In this document: positions 1 to 8,597 of the stretch, in pieces
Layout: every line of letters begins with the position of its first letter
Numbering within the stretch: position 1 is the stretch's first letter
Assembly: GCF_004116405.1 (NCBI RefSeq)
Contig: NZ_SDIC01000003.1
Span: 496,001-560,000 of the forward strand
Origin: Halegenticoccus tardaugens
GTDB taxonomy: Archaea > Halobacteriota > Halobacteria > Halobacteriales > Haloferacaceae
DNA: 64,000 bases
Direction of reading: 5' to 3'
The notes under the pieces: generated by a model
The model's database searches: none
What the model was told of the DNA's origin: nothing
What the model saw: only the letters and a program-made list of their open reading frames with translations
Program-made: the position numbers and the translations under genes

Positions 1-427
1 GGAGCAGAAAACCCGACGCGCCCGGCGCGTGCCCCGCGGGTACCGGACGAACGTCGACCTCGCCGGTGATCGACTCCCACCCCGACAGCGGCGAGACGGC
101 CGAGAGCGCGTCCTCGACGCCGCCGAGATCGTGTCGCTTCGCGTTCTCCCGGAGCACGGTTTCGAGCACGTCCGCGGTCGGCCGCGACGCGTACACGGGC
201 GCGCCGTCGCGGACGACCTCCGGAAGCGACCGGTAGTGGTCGAGGTGCGCGTGGGTGAGCAGGACCGCGGTCAGGTACTCGTCCTCTTCGAGCAGCGCGT
301 CGAGGTCGACGCCGCGACCCGCGTCGACGAGCACGCACGCCGCCTGCTCGCCGAGACCGTCTCGAAACCTGAGGAGCGTCGATTCGTTTCCGGAATCCGG
401 ATTCGCGTGCTGGTAGCTGACGTTCAT
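1..427 (-). CDS. MBL-fold metallo-hydrolase (3' end outside window)
   Basis: Truncated: the reading frame runs off the left edge, leaving the first 142 residues. Residues 59-64 read HAHLDH, the HxHxDH zinc-binding signature of metallo-beta-lactamase-fold hydrolases, preceded by the usual hydrophobic strand (LTAVLLT). The family includes nucleases, glyoxalase II and other hydrolases; the substrate cannot be told from this part. The ATG at 427 is chosen because the product then begins directly with the first beta strand (MNVSYQHAN). A TATA-like stretch (taaata on the minus strand, near 527-533) lies about 100 nt upstream, which would give a leader of some 70 nt. The neighbouring gene at 608-2029 has the same orientation but is 180 nt away, so co-transcription is uncertain. 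Confidence 0.8.
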   Translation of the reverse strand, partial: MNVSYQHANPDSGNESTLLRFRDGLGEQAACVLVDAGRGVDLDALLEEDEYLTAVLLTHAHLDHYRSLPEVVRDGAPVYASRPTADVLETVLRENAKRHDLGGVEDALSAVSPLSGWESITGEVDVRPVPAGHAPGASGFLL

Positions 428-607
428 CTCGCCGTGACGGGCGGCCTCGCTCGGTTCCTCGTCGCGACACCGTCGCCGCGGACCGCGCTCGACCGACACC
501 CGGATGGCGATGCGGGGAGAGACATATTTACACTCCCCTTTGACCGTGACGCATCTAAATCCTCCCTTTTCTGATAATTGCTCTACACGATCTGCTTCGA
601 ACGTCGG

Positions 608-2029
608 TCAGAGCGCCCGTTCGACCGCGCCCGCGACGGCTCGCGCCTTCTCCGCCAGCGGCTCGGAGACGTCTCCGTCCTCGACCGCATCGTCCAGTTC
701 GTCGTCGTCGACGCGTTCGACCGTTCCGTCGGCGTGTTTCACCACGTCTACGTGGAGGTCGACGTACCTGATCTCGTCGGGGAAACACTCGACGGGCGTA
801 CAGACGTTGACGTACGTCCCCTTTCTCTCCCCCTCGGCGTCGCGGTAGACCGTCGGGTACCACCACCGCCCCTCGCGGAACTTCGTGAGGGCGACGTCGC
901 CGGCCTCGCGCTCAACGCCGAGCGCGTCGTACGTCCCTCCCGGCGACATCTCCCGGCGGACCGAGATCGTCCCGTCGGGATTCCGCCCGACGACCGAACC
1001 CTCGCCGAGGACGACGAGCCGTCCGTCCGGCTTTCCGTGGCCGATCCGAACCGCGTCGCCCTCGGCCGGCCCGAACTGGTCCGTCGCGACTCCGAACGGG
1101 AAGTCGCTCCCTTTCTCGCTTCCCGACGCCGTCTCGCACAGCGCCTCGGCCAGATCGACGCCGGCGCTCGCGGCCTCGTGCGCGGCTTTGATCCGGTGGT
1201 GGCCGTGGATCGTCGTCGTCACGTCCCGCCGGCGCGCGTCGAGCGAGAACCGCGACTCGCGTCCGAACCACGCCCACGCCGTCGCCGTCCCCGAGACGAG
1301 TCTCGTCGGCCCGTCCGCTCCCCCCCGTTTCGATTCGAGGGCCGCGTCGATCTCCTTCGCTCGGTCGCTTGCCCGCGCCAGCGCGTCGGAGAGCGCGTCC
1401 ATCCCCGCCTCCGTCGCCGCGCGGTGCCAGCGGACCCCCCACCCGTCCGGCGCGTCCGCGCCGAGGAGTTCCGTCATGCCGACGAGTTCGCGGCCGGCCG
1501 CGTCGTCGCGCGTCTCGACGGTGGTCCCCTCCCGACCGCGCACGAGGGTCGCGAGGCCGTCGGTCGCCCGAATCTCGCCGTCGAGCAGCGGACGGTCGTC
1601 GTCCCACGGCGAGGTCGCCTCGGCGACCTGCACGCGCACCGAGTCGCCCGTCTCGACGTAGTCGTCGGCGTTGTCGTACGGGATGTACCCGCTCTCTTCG
1701 CCCAGGTCGACCGCCGCCCCGCCGCCGAACGTCTCCGTCACCCGGCCGTCGAACACGGCACCCGTCGGGGTCGAATCCGTCCAGACGAACGCGTCGATTC
1801 CGACGTCTCCCAGGAGGTCGGTCGCGGTCTCGACGGCGTCGGGTCGCCCTTCGACGCCGACGCCCTGTCGATCGCGGGTCGTCTCGACGGCGACGTCGTG
1901 GTTCGCCGCGGGGAGGTCGGCGTCGAACCGCCGCCGGATGGACGGCGACGCCTGAACGACCTCGTGGCCCGCGTCGAGGAACAGGCGCGTCAGCGCCGTC
2001 GCGTAGATGCCGCGAACGCGAACCCTCAT
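608..2029 (-). CDS. FAU-1-like RNA-binding protein, RNase E/G-like and DUF402 domains
   Basis: A 473-residue protein resembling the archaeal AU-rich-RNA-binding FAU-1 family: an N-terminal RNase E/G-like part with an S1-type strand pattern (about residues 85-160, including DLGEESGYIP) and a C-terminal DUF402 domain (about 370-460, with YVNVCTPVECFPDEIRYVD). FAU-1 proteins bind A/U-rich RNA and have been reported to act as endoribonucleases in rRNA processing; that role is inferred from the family. The start at 2029 is chosen because its ATG overlaps the stop of the upstream gene by 4 nt (ATGA), typical of translational coupling, and the product then begins MRVRVRGIYATALT. The frame stays open for 37 codons upstream, but that part is a low-complexity shadow of the neighbouring gene. 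Confidence 0.8.
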   Translation of the reverse strand: MRVRVRGIYATALTRLFLDAGHEVVQASPSIRRRFDADLPAANHDVAVETTRDRQGVGVEGRPDAVETATDLLGDVGIDAFVWTDSTPTGAVFDGRVTETFGGGAAVDLGEESGYIPYDNADDYVETGDSVRVQVAEATSPWDDDRPLLDGEIRATDGLATLVRGREGTTVETRDDAAGRELVGMTELLGADAPDGWGVRWHRAATEAGMDALSDALARASDRAKEIDAALESKRGGADGPTRLVSGTATAWAWFGRESRFSLDARRRDVTTTIHGHHRIKAAHEAASAGVDLAEALCETASGSEKGSDFPFGVATDQFGPAEGDAVRIGHGKPDGRLVVLGEGSVVGRNPDGTISVRREMSPGGTYDALGVEREAGDVALTKFREGRWWYPTVYRDAEGERKGTYVNVCTPVECFPDEIRYVDLHVDVVKHADGTVERVDDDELDDAVEDGDVSEPLAEKARAVAGAVERAL

Positions 2030-2400
2030 AGGTCGTCGCGGTCGCGCGCGAACCGCACGCGGTCGTGGACGGTCGGCCCGAGGGTGAGTTCGACCGTCCC
2101 GTCCGTCAGCGTGCGGCCGTCCTCCACGTACGCGCCCCACGAGTCGAACCGGAGGTACCCCCGCAGGCTCGCGCCGTGGGTGTAGAGGTCGAGGTACCGG
2201 ACCTCGTGCTCTTGAATCTCGCTTTCGCTGTGGGCCATCTCCATGTCGGAGTAGAACGTCCCGCCGTCGCCGAAGAGCGACTCCAGCGCCTCCGCGTCCC
2301 GTCGAACCGCCTCTGCGACCGCATCGGAGGCCTCCCGGAGGTCGTCCTGATCGAGTCCGACGTCCCGAAGCGCCCGCTGCGTCCGTGGATCGAAGTGCAT
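2026..2400 (-). CDS. conserved haloarchaeal protein (DUF7532-like), coupled to FAU-1 gene
   Basis: A 124-residue soluble, acidic protein that I believe belongs to a haloarchaea-restricted family (DUF7532, from memory). It has an N-terminal helical half and a C-terminal beta-rich half (YLDLYTHGASLRGYLRFDSWG). There are no cofactor or metal motifs, so no function is assigned. Its stop overlaps the start of the downstream FAU-1-like gene by 4 nt, suggesting a two-gene operon and perhaps a role in RNA metabolism. A possible TATA element (ccgtaag on the minus strand, about 2430-2436) lies some 30 nt upstream of the ATG, which would make the transcript leaderless or nearly so. Confidence 0.75.
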   Translation of the reverse strand: MHFDPRTQRALRDVGLDQDDLREASDAVAEAVRRDAEALESLFGDGGTFYSDMEMAHSESEIQEHEVRYLDLYTHGASLRGYLRFDSWGAYVEDGRTLTDGTVELTLGPTVHDRVRFARDRDDL

Positions 2401-2502
2401 ACCGACCGTTGGTCGGCGGGGGTTTTCAGCTTACGGCTCCGTGAACCCCTCGGAGAGTCACGGATTTCGACGTCGACGAGCGGTCCGCCGCGGTCCGTGT
2501 CG

Positions 2503-2508
2503 TTATAT
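2503..2508 (+). promoter_or_regulatory. TATA element of PrsW gene
   Basis: The hexamer ttatat is centred 27 nt upstream of the ATG at 2532. Transcription would start at or within a base or two of the start codon, so the mRNA is probably leaderless. This supports the ATG at 2532 over an upstream start. Confidence 0.55.
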
Positions 2509-2531
2509 CCCTCCGGCAAGACGTACCCCGT

Positions 2532-3536
2532 ATGCAACGGCGACGCGATCCGGTCGAGGAGGCCTCGGAGGGGTCTGTCGACCTGTACGACATCTCGACC
2601 TGGGAGGAGCGAACCTCCCTCGACGGCCTGTCGGTCGCGATCTACCGCTTTCTCGTCGCGTCGACGCGCGTCGGCGTCGTGCTCCTCGCCCTGCTCATCC
2701 TGATCGGCATCGGCGGGTTGAGCGCGCTGACCGACCCCCAGACCGGCGCGCTCACGATCCTGTCCGTGCTGCCCGCGCTCGGCCTCGCGGCGTACGTCTG
2801 GCACAGCGACGTGACGACGAACGAGCCGCTGTCGCTGCTCGTGGCGACGTTCCTCCTCGGGGTGCTGACGGCCGGATTCGCTGCCGTGCTCAACGGTCTG
2901 CTCCAGCCGGGATTCCGCTCGCTCGGCGTGATCGGCACCGTGATCTTCTTTTACGTCGTCGTCGGCCCGGGCGAGGAGACGGTGAAGCTGCTCGCGGTCC
3001 GCCTGTACGCCTTCCGGAGCGACCGCTTCGACGCGGTCGTCGACGGCGCGGTGTACGGCGCGATGGCCGGTCTCGGTTTCGCGACCATCGAGAACGCCCT
3101 CTACATCACGCGGAACATCGGCGGGATGAACCTCGACTTCGGCCTCGAACTCATCGGGGCCGGCGGGGGGATCACGGCGGTCCGCGCGCTCGCCGGCCCG
3201 GGCCACGTCATCTACTCGGCGTTCGCCGGCTACTACCTCGGGCTGGCGAAGTTCAACGAGGACGACGCCGGTCCCATCGTGATAAAGGGCCTCCTCATCG
3301 CCGCGTTCATCCACGCGACGTACAACACGACCGTCGGGCTCGGCACCGGCCTGCTCGTCGTCTTCGTCGGGCTGCCCCAGCTCGCGGCGTACCTCACGTA
3401 CGTCGTCCTCTACGACGGCCTCTTCGGCTTCCTGCTCCTCCGGAAGATCCACCGGTACACGACGGCCTACCGGGCCGCCAACGCCGACGACCGCGACCTC
3501 GACGCGGTCGCGTCCGACGGAAGCGAGTTCGAGTGA
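2532..3536 (+). CDS. PrsW-family intramembrane metalloprotease
   Basis: A 334-residue integral membrane protein with about eight hydrophobic segments from residue 37 onward after a short acidic cytoplasmic N-terminus. The three conserved motifs of the PrsW/CPBP-like family are present: EE at 148-149 within GPGEETVK, E188 in FATIENALY, and histidines at 225 (PGHVIYS) and 261 (HATYNT), together expected to bind the catalytic metal in the membrane. In Bacillus PrsW performs site-1 cleavage of an anti-sigma factor; haloarchaea lack that sigma system, so the substrate here is unknown. The gene is monocistronic, with a TATA element at 2503-2508, and converges on the homoserine dehydrogenase gene 18 nt downstream. 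Confidence 0.88.
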   Translation: MQRRRDPVEEASEGSVDLYDISTWEERTSLDGLSVAIYRFLVASTRVGVVLLALLILIGIGGLSALTDPQTGALTILSVLPALGLAAYVWHSDVTTNEPLSLLVATFLLGVLTAGFAAVLNGLLQPGFRSLGVIGTVIFFYVVVGPGEETVKLLAVRLYAFRSDRFDAVVDGAVYGAMAGLGFATIENALYITRNIGGMNLDFGLELIGAGGGITAVRALAGPGHVIYSAFAGYYLGLAKFNEDDAGPIVIKGLLIAAFIHATYNTTVGLGTGLLVVFVGLPQLAAYLTYVVLYDGLFGFLLLRKIHRYTTAYRAANADDRDLDAVASDGSEFE

Positions 3537-3554
3537 CCCGGCTCGCGTCCGCGC

Positions 3555-4496
3555 TCACCGCAGGCGGCTCACGTCCGACAGCACCGCGGTCGCCGTCTCC
3601 GGGCCGCCCGCGCCGCGGCCGCTGATGTTCAGGCTGCCGGCGTTCTCGGTTTCGAGCTGCACGATGTTTCGCGTCCCCGTGACGGCGAGCGTGCCGTTCT
3701 GGGGGACGAGCCGGGGACCGACCCGAACGCGGTCCGGCGACGCCTCGCCGATGAGCCTGACCGTCTGGCCGTCCTCGGCGGCGAGTTCGAGCGCGCTCCC
3801 GGGGATGTCGCGGATGCCGGTCACCTCGGCGTCCTCGAGGGCGTAGCCCCCGTCGCCGAGGACGTTCGCGAGGATGACGCACTTCAGCGCGGCGTCGGTC
3901 CCGTCCACGTCGAACGTGGGGTCCGCCTCGGCGACGCCGAGGTCCTGCGCCTCCGCGAGGACGTGCTCATACCCGAGCCCCTCCGCGGCCATCCGCGAGA
4001 GGATGAAGTTCGCCGTGCCGTTGAGGACGCCCCGGGCGGCGGCGATGTGCGCGGGACCGAAATCCCTGATCGTCGAAAGGACCGGGATCGCCCCGCCGAC
4101 GGTCGCCTCGAACAGCACCGACCCGGCGCTGTCGCGTTCGAGCGCCCGGAGGTCGTCGTACCGTTCCGCGACCGGTCCCTTGTTCGCCAGCACGACGTGT
4201 CGATCCGCTTCGAGCGCCGCCCGGACGTGCGAGAAGCCCGGCTCGGCGTCGCCGAGCGTCGTCGGCGTCGCCTCGACCAGCGCGTCGTACGACGCCGCCA
4301 GCGCGTCGCCGGGTGCCGCGTCGCCGACGCTCCCCTCGCGCTCTTTTCTGTCGAGGACGGCCGCCGGGTCGACCCCCTCGGGATCGACCGCCGCGCTCGT
4401 CGAGTCGGCGACGGCGGTCACGACGTGGCCGTACTCGCTCGCGAGTTCGACGACCGACCGGCCGACCGCGCCCGCGCCGAACACCGCGAGCCTCAC
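3555..4496 (-). CDS. hom: homoserine dehydrogenase
   Basis: A 313-residue enzyme that reduces aspartate semialdehyde to homoserine, the branch point to threonine and methionine. Visible marks are the N-terminal Rossmann loop GAGAVG (residues 6-11), the family motifs ANKGPVA, ATVGGAIPV and LNGTANFILSRM, and the active-site stretch DPTFDVDGTDAALK carrying the catalytic lysine. There is no fused C-terminal ACT domain; the separate ACT protein encoded just upstream probably supplies regulation. The start is GTG at 4496, overlapping the stop of the upstream ACT gene by 4 nt (GTGA), and the product then begins directly with the Rossmann strand. A longer open frame to 4841 runs antisense-like through the ACT gene and is not credible. 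Confidence 0.93.
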   Translation of the reverse strand: MRLAVFGAGAVGRSVVELASEYGHVVTAVADSTSAAVDPEGVDPAAVLDRKEREGSVGDAAPGDALAASYDALVEATPTTLGDAEPGFSHVRAALEADRHVVLANKGPVAERYDDLRALERDSAGSVLFEATVGGAIPVLSTIRDFGPAHIAAARGVLNGTANFILSRMAAEGLGYEHVLAEAQDLGVAEADPTFDVDGTDAALKCVILANVLGDGGYALEDAEVTGIRDIPGSALELAAEDGQTVRLIGEASPDRVRVGPRLVPQNGTLAVTGTRNIVQLETENAGSLNISGRGAGGPETATAVLSDVSRLR

Positions 4497-5086
4497 GCCG
4501 ACCCCTCCGTGAGCGGTTCGATCACGTGCAGGTCCTTCTCCCCGGCCACCTCGCGAACCGTCGCGAGCGCCGTCTCGGTCCTGCCGGAGCGGGCCGCGAG
4601 GCGGAGCCGCGCGCTCGACGCGTCGTCGGTCCCGCGCGGCGCGGACAGCGAGAAGTCGACGACGGAGGCGTCCGTGCAGCGTTCGACCCGACGGAGCGTG
4701 TCCGACAGGTCCGAGTCGATGAGGTGGCCCGTCAGAAGGATCGTGATCTCCTCGCCGTACCGCTCCGCGCCGGCCTGAATGACGTTCACGCCGCGGTCGC
4801 GCAGCGCGTCGACGATGGCGTCGAAGCGCTCCGGCGGGCATTCGAGATCCACCTCGACGGGGATCCGCCCGCGCGGCGTGAGGTTGCCGCGCTCGTGGAA
4901 GATCGAGAGGAGGTTCCCCCCGTTCTCGGCGATCGGCCCGAGCGTGGCGAGCAGTTGGCCGGGCTCGTCGATCAGTTCGAGCCTGATCGTGTGCGCCTGC
5001 GATCGCTCGCCGCCGTCCGTCTCCGCCTCTCCGTACGTCGCCTCGGGCTCCCCGCGGTCCGTCGAGGCCTCGTCGGTCCCGTTCAT
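4493..5086 (-). CDS. ACT-domain regulatory protein, coupled to homoserine dehydrogenase
   Basis: A 197-residue protein with an acidic, disordered N-terminus (about 1-30), an ACT domain (about 32-105: HTIRLELIDEPGQLLATLG, then NGGNLLSIFHERG) and a second, weaker ACT-like repeat to the C-terminus. ACT domains bind amino acids and control biosynthetic enzymes. Translational coupling to hom strongly suggests threonine, methionine or homoserine feedback, but the ligand is inferred. The start at 5086 is chosen because a good Shine-Dalgarno (GGGGGTGA) sits 4-5 nt upstream, unusual among the leaderless genes around it and fitting an internal start. The frame is open to 5161, but the extra residues are arginine-rich and lie over a separate short leader ORF. 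Confidence 0.85.
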   Translation of the reverse strand: MNGTDEASTDRGEPEATYGEAETDGGERSQAHTIRLELIDEPGQLLATLGPIAENGGNLLSIFHERGNLTPRGRIPVEVDLECPPERFDAIVDALRDRGVNVIQAGAERYGEEITILLTGHLIDSDLSDTLRRVERCTDASVVDFSLSAPRGTDDASSARLRLAARSGRTETALATVREVAGEKDLHVIEPLTEGSA

Positions 5087-5187
5087 CGGCTCACCCCCGG
5101 GGCACGCGCCGCCCCTGTCGTCGTCGCGGAGCGACCGTGCCGTAGCTCCGTGTCGACGCAACTCGGGATCTGCGTACCCGTCGCCAT
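5083..5187 (-). CDS. possible 34-residue leader ORF of the ACT/hom operon
   Basis: A 35-codon frame opens at an ATG 28 nt downstream of a clear TATA element (5212-5219), exactly where a leaderless transcript would begin. It ends with a TGA that overlaps the ATG of the ACT-domain gene (ATGA). Its product is not recognisable (MATGTQIPSCVDTELRH... then an SATTTGAA stretch) and contains six threonines. The placement argues for translational coupling or a leader-peptide control device ahead of a threonine/methionine pathway gene. The alternative is that the TATA drives a leadered ACT transcript and this frame is chance. Attenuation of this kind is not established in archaea, so the regulatory role is inference. 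Confidence 0.4.
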   Translation of the reverse strand: MATGTQIPSCVDTELRHGRSATTTGAARAPGVSR

Positions 5188-5211
5188 ACTACGCTTCTCT
5201 CGTCGCGCCCG

Positions 5212-5219
5212 CTATAAGC
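5212..5219 (-). promoter_or_regulatory. TATA element of the ACT/hom operon
   Basis: On the minus strand this reads gcttatag. Its centre is about 28 nt upstream of the ATG at 5187 and about 130 nt upstream of the ACT gene start. It therefore implies either a leaderless short ORF or a roughly 100-nt leader for the ACT gene. Confidence 0.55.
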
Positions 5220-5334
5220 CTTCGTCGATAGCAAGACTGGCCGGATGCGCGCCGCGAGCCGCTTCGCATCGACGCCGACGCGCCGGTCGCTCGCAGACGA
5301 CGAAAAGAAAACCGGCGGTTCGTCTCGGGCCGAC

Positions 5335-7521
5335 TCAGATGTAGTCGATCGACGCCGGGAGTTCGAGCTTCATGCCCTTGCGCTCGCGGATCTCCATGAT
5401 CGTCTCGCGCTGGAGGTTGTCCGCCATGACGCGGAAGCCGGCGTTCTCCGTGTTCCAGGAGGCGCGCCCCTCGGTCGCGGAGCGGATGTCGCTCGCGAAC
5501 CCGATCATCTCGTCGACGGGCGCGACGCCCTCGACGACCATGAGGTCGCCCTCCTGGTACATGTCGTCGACGCGGCCGCGGCGGCCCTGGATCTCGCCGG
5601 AGGCGGCACCCATGTGCTCCGACGGCACGTCGATGCGAACGTTCTGGATCGGTTCGAGGAGCCGAACGTGCGCGTCGATGAGCGACCGGTGGACGGCCTC
5701 GCGGACGGCGGGGATGACCTGCGCCGGACCGCGGTGGATCGTGTCCTCGTGGAGCCGCGCGTCGTGGAGGCGGATGAGCGCGCCCTGCACCGGCTCGGCG
5801 GCGAGCGGACCGTCGTCGAGCGCCTCCTCCAGCCCCTCGATGACGAGCTCCATCGTCTCGTTGAGGTGCTGGATACCTTTCGTGTCGTCGATGAGGATGT
5901 TCGTGCCGTGGATGTGCTCGACGTTCTGGGAGGTGTCCTTGTCCATGCCGGCTTCCTGGAGCGCTTCGCGGCGCTCCAGCTCCGGCACGTCCATCGAAAC
6001 CTCGCCCAGCTTGATCGCCTCGACGATCTCCTCTGACATCGGTTCCGCGGTGAGGTAAAAGCGGTTGTGCCGGTTCGGCGACCGCCCCTCGACCTGATCG
6101 GAGGCCCGGGTCGGCGCCTCGCGGTAGACGACGATCGGCTCCCCGGTCGTCACCGGGATGCCCCGCTTGCGCTCGATGCGCTGGGTGATGACTTCGAGGT
6201 GGAGTTCACCCTGTCCGGAGATGAGGTGCTCGCCGGTGTCCTCGTTGATCTCGATCTTGATCGTCGGGTCCTCCTTGGACACCTGCTGGAGCGTCTCGAT
6301 GAGCTTCGGCAGGTCGTCCATGTTCTTCGCCTCGACGGACTTCGTGATGACGGGCTCGGAGATGTGCTCGATCGACTCGAACGGCGTCATCTCGACCGAC
6401 GAGGCCGTCGATCCGGCGATGGCGTCCCGCAGGCCCGTGACGGAGGCGATGTTCCCGGCGGGGACGTGCTCGACCTCCTCGCGCTCGCCGCCCATGAAGA
6501 TCCCGACGGACTGGATCCGGTTCGTCCCGGCGGTGCCCGAGACGTAGAGGTCCTGCCCGCGTTCTATCGTCCCGGAGAACAGCCGCCCGGTGGCGATCTC
6601 CCCCGCGTGGGGGTCCATCGAGATGTCCGTCACCATGAAGACGACCTCGCCCTCGTCGTCGACCTCGCGCATCTGCCGGGCGATTTCGCTTTCGTCGTCG
6701 CCGCGCCAGACGGTCGGGATGCGTTCGGGCTGCGCCTCGATGGGGTTCGGGAAGTGCTCCGCGACCATGTCGAGCACGACGTCCGAGAGCGGCGACTGGT
6801 CCCTGAGCGCCTCGACGTTTTCGTTCTGGTTGTACTCGATGATGTCGCCGAAGTCGATGCCTGTCTCCTGCATCGACGGCAGGCTCACGGCCCAGTTGTA
6901 CAGCGCGGAGCCGAAGGCGACGGTGCCGTCCTGGACGGAGACCTTCCAGTTGTCCTCCTCGTACTTCTCCTCGGCCATGCCGCGGATCAGCTCGTTCACG
7001 TCGGCGATGACCGCCTGGAGGCGCTCTTGCATCTCCTGGGGGCCCTCCTGCAACTCGTTGATGAGGCGGTCGACCTTGTTGATGAAGAGCGCCGGCTTGA
7101 CGCCCTCGCGGAGCGCCTGTCGGACGACCGTCTCGGTCTGGGGCATCGTCCCCTCGACGGCGTCGACGACCACGAGCGCCCCGTCGACGGCGCGCATCGC
7201 GCGCGTCACGTCGCCCCCGAAGTCGACGTGGCCGGGCGTGTCGATGAGGTTGATGAGGTGGTTCGTGTCGTTCCACTCGTGGGTCATCGAGACGTTCGCC
7301 GCGTCGATGGTGATCCCGCGCTCCTGTTCGTCCTCCTCCGTGTCCATCGCCAGCTGCTGGCCGGCGAGGTCCTTCGAGATCATCCCCGCCCCGGCGAGCA
7401 GGTTGTCCGTGAGCGTCGTCTTCCCGTGATCGATGTGAGCGGCGATGGCGATGTTCCGGATGTTCTCCGGCTTGTCCATCAGTCGTTCACATTCCTGTAC
7501 GATCTTCTTTCGTCGGCCCAT
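5335..7521 (-). CDS. fusA: translation elongation factor aEF-2
   Basis: A 728-residue GTPase that drives ribosomal translocation, full length for archaeal EF-2. The G1 loop is [10 protein letters not shown] (residues 28-37), followed by the switch II motif [10 protein letters not shown] and the NKVD specificity motif. Domain IV carries the diphthamide-site histidine in [10 protein letters not shown], so this factor should be a target of diphthamide synthesis. The ATG at 7521 gives the family N-terminus [16 protein letters not shown]; the 52 codons open upstream are not conserved. Between a weak T-rich promoter region and the ATG lies a 14-bp perfect palindrome. The gene is separated from the S12-S7 operon by a divergent DUF5781-like gene, rather than directly following S7 as in many archaea. 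Confidence 0.97.
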   Translation of the reverse strand: MGRRKKIVQECERLMDKPENIRNIAIAAHIDHGKTTLTDNLLAGAGMISKDLAGQQLAMDTEEDEQERGITIDAANVSMTHEWNDTNHLINLIDTPGHVDFGGDVTRAMRAVDGALVVVDAVEGTMPQTETVVRQALREGVKPALFINKVDRLINELQEGPQEMQERLQAVIADVNELIRGMAEEKYEEDNWKVSVQDGTVAFGSALYNWAVSLPSMQETGIDFGDIIEYNQNENVEALRDQSPLSDVVLDMVAEHFPNPIEAQPERIPTVWRGDDESEIARQMREVDDEGEVVFMVTDISMDPHAGEIATGRLFSGTIERGQDLYVSGTAGTNRIQSVGIFMGGEREEVEHVPAGNIASVTGLRDAIAGSTASSVEMTPFESIEHISEPVITKSVEAKNMDDLPKLIETLQQVSKEDPTIKIEINEDTGEHLISGQGELHLEVITQRIERKRGIPVTTGEPIVVYREAPTRASDQVEGRSPNRHNRFYLTAEPMSEEIVEAIKLGEVSMDVPELERREALQEAGMDKDTSQNVEHIHGTNILIDDTKGIQHLNETMELVIEGLEEALDDGPLAAEPVQGALIRLHDARLHEDTIHRGPAQVIPAVREAVHRSLIDAHVRLLEPIQNVRIDVPSEHMGAASGEIQGRRGRVDDMYQEGDLMVVEGVAPVDEMIGFASDIRSATEGRASWNTENAGFRVMADNLQRETIMEIRERKGMKLELPASIDYI

Positions 7522-7530
7522 TATACTGGC

Positions 7531-7544
7531 TCCTACCGGTAGGA
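7531..7544. promoter_or_regulatory. 14-bp perfect palindrome upstream of aEF-2
   Basis: The sequence tcctaccggtagga is its own reverse complement. It lies 10-23 nt upstream of the aEF-2 start codon and downstream of a T-rich tract (minus strand ccctttt) that may act as the TATA region, so it overlaps the expected transcription start. It could be a repressor operator or form a 5' leader hairpin. Neither can be proved from sequence. Confidence 0.45.
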
Positions 7545-7675
7545 GGGTGAAAAGGGTAGTGTTTCGGCCGGGCGGGCGCGCGGCGGGCCGTCTCCTGACC
7601 GTGCGTAACTTTAACACGAGCCGATCTGTCTCCGGCACAAGAGTCATACCCGTCCGGTCCGTGGTACTATCACGC

Positions 7676-8434
7676 ATGGACCTTCGCGTGCAGGGGCCCG
7701 CCGCCCCCGATCCGTTTTTGAGCGCGGCGGATCTGTTCGAGACGGAGTACGACCTGGAGTGGCCGGTCCGCGTCTACGTCCGCACCGACCCGGACGAGCG
7801 GACGTGGGCCGCCCACTACGCCGACCACCACGTGTTGAACATCTCCAGGCAGGCGGCGACGAGCGCGATGGCCCGCGAGCTCGCCCTCCACGAGCTCTCG
7901 CACATGGCCCGCAGCGAGGAGGCGCACCCGTCGCACACGCAGTCGACCGAGGAGGCGCTCTACCTCGCGCTCACGGGTCGCTCCGTCGAGCGCCGGAAGC
8001 TCGTCCACTGCTATCAGATCGCGAACCACATGAAGGACATCTACGCCGACGACATCACCCTCTCCGTCGCCCCGGCCGACAAGCTCGTCTACTTCCTCGA
8101 ATCGCAGCTCGCCGCGGCGCTGGCGGATCGCCCGACGCCGCCGCCGCGGCCCGATTCGCGGCGGCTGACCACCGCGGCCGACCCCGAGATCACCGCCGTC
8201 AACGCCGCCTTCGCGCTCGCGCTCGTCGAGCGCCACGGCCTCGTCGACGGGAACCACCGACTGTACGACCTCGCGCACGCGGCGGCGGACGACGCGCCCA
8301 CCGTCCCCTTCGACTCGTTCAAGCGTCGCTTCCGCTCGCTCGTCGACGATCCGACGGAGAGCGACTACCGGAAGGCGCTTGTCGACGTCACCCGGGCGTA
8401 CGCGGTCGGCACCGGCGAACCGGCCGCCGACTGA
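7676..8434 (+). CDS. conserved haloarchaeal protein (DUF5781-like) with HExxH motif
   Basis: A 252-residue soluble protein that I recognise as a haloarchaeal family (DUF5781, from memory). Residues 72-76 are HELSH inside [19 protein letters not shown], a textbook HExxH zincin motif with a plausible third ligand (the E at 81 or a nearby histidine). This suggests a metallopeptidase or a relic of one, though the family is annotated without function. The rest is helical, with a proline-rich linker around residues 145-155 (RPTPPPRPD). The ATG at 7676 is chosen over the long upstream extension, which overlaps the aEF-2 gene. The gene is divergent from aEF-2, and the 154-bp region between them holds both promoters. 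Confidence 0.75.
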   Translation: MDLRVQGPAAPDPFLSAADLFETEYDLEWPVRVYVRTDPDERTWAAHYADHHVLNISRQAATSAMARELALHELSHMARSEEAHPSHTQSTEEALYLALTGRSVERRKLVHCYQIANHMKDIYADDITLSVAPADKLVYFLESQLAAALADRPTPPPRPDSRRLTTAADPEITAVNAAFALALVERHGLVDGNHRLYDLAHAAADDAPTVPFDSFKRRFRSLVDDPTESDYRKALVDVTRAYAVGTGEPAAD

Positions 8435-8557
8435 TCGATCGAATCTCCGTCCGACGATTCGTCACCCGTCGTGGACCCACGCGGACGCTGAAGCGCGCGA
8501 CGACCGTCGTCGCCGGATCGACGAGCGCGCGCTCGCGCCGTCGGACGTTCGGGAAAC

Positions 8558-8592
8558 GACGAGAGAGGAGAGCAGAGGAGAGGAGAGAACGG
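8558..8592 (-). other. polypyrimidine tract (coding strand) after rps7
   Basis: On the minus strand the 35 nt after the S7 stop are nearly all C and T (plus strand: repeated gagag/gagga units). Archaeal termination favours pyrimidine- and U-rich stretches, so this may be the terminator of the S12-S7 transcript. It may equally be simple-sequence drift between convergent genes. Confidence 0.3.
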
Positions 8593-8597
8593 ATCGC

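Noticed and set aside
2441-3625. 394-residue plus-strand frame overlapping PrsW
   Set aside because: Arginine-rich shadow in another frame; the PrsW frame has membrane helices and catalytic motifs.
6067-7542. 491-residue plus-strand open frame opposite aEF-2
   Set aside because: It is the antisense shadow of aEF-2; its composition is D, V, L and R-rich as expected from high G+C and it has no domain.
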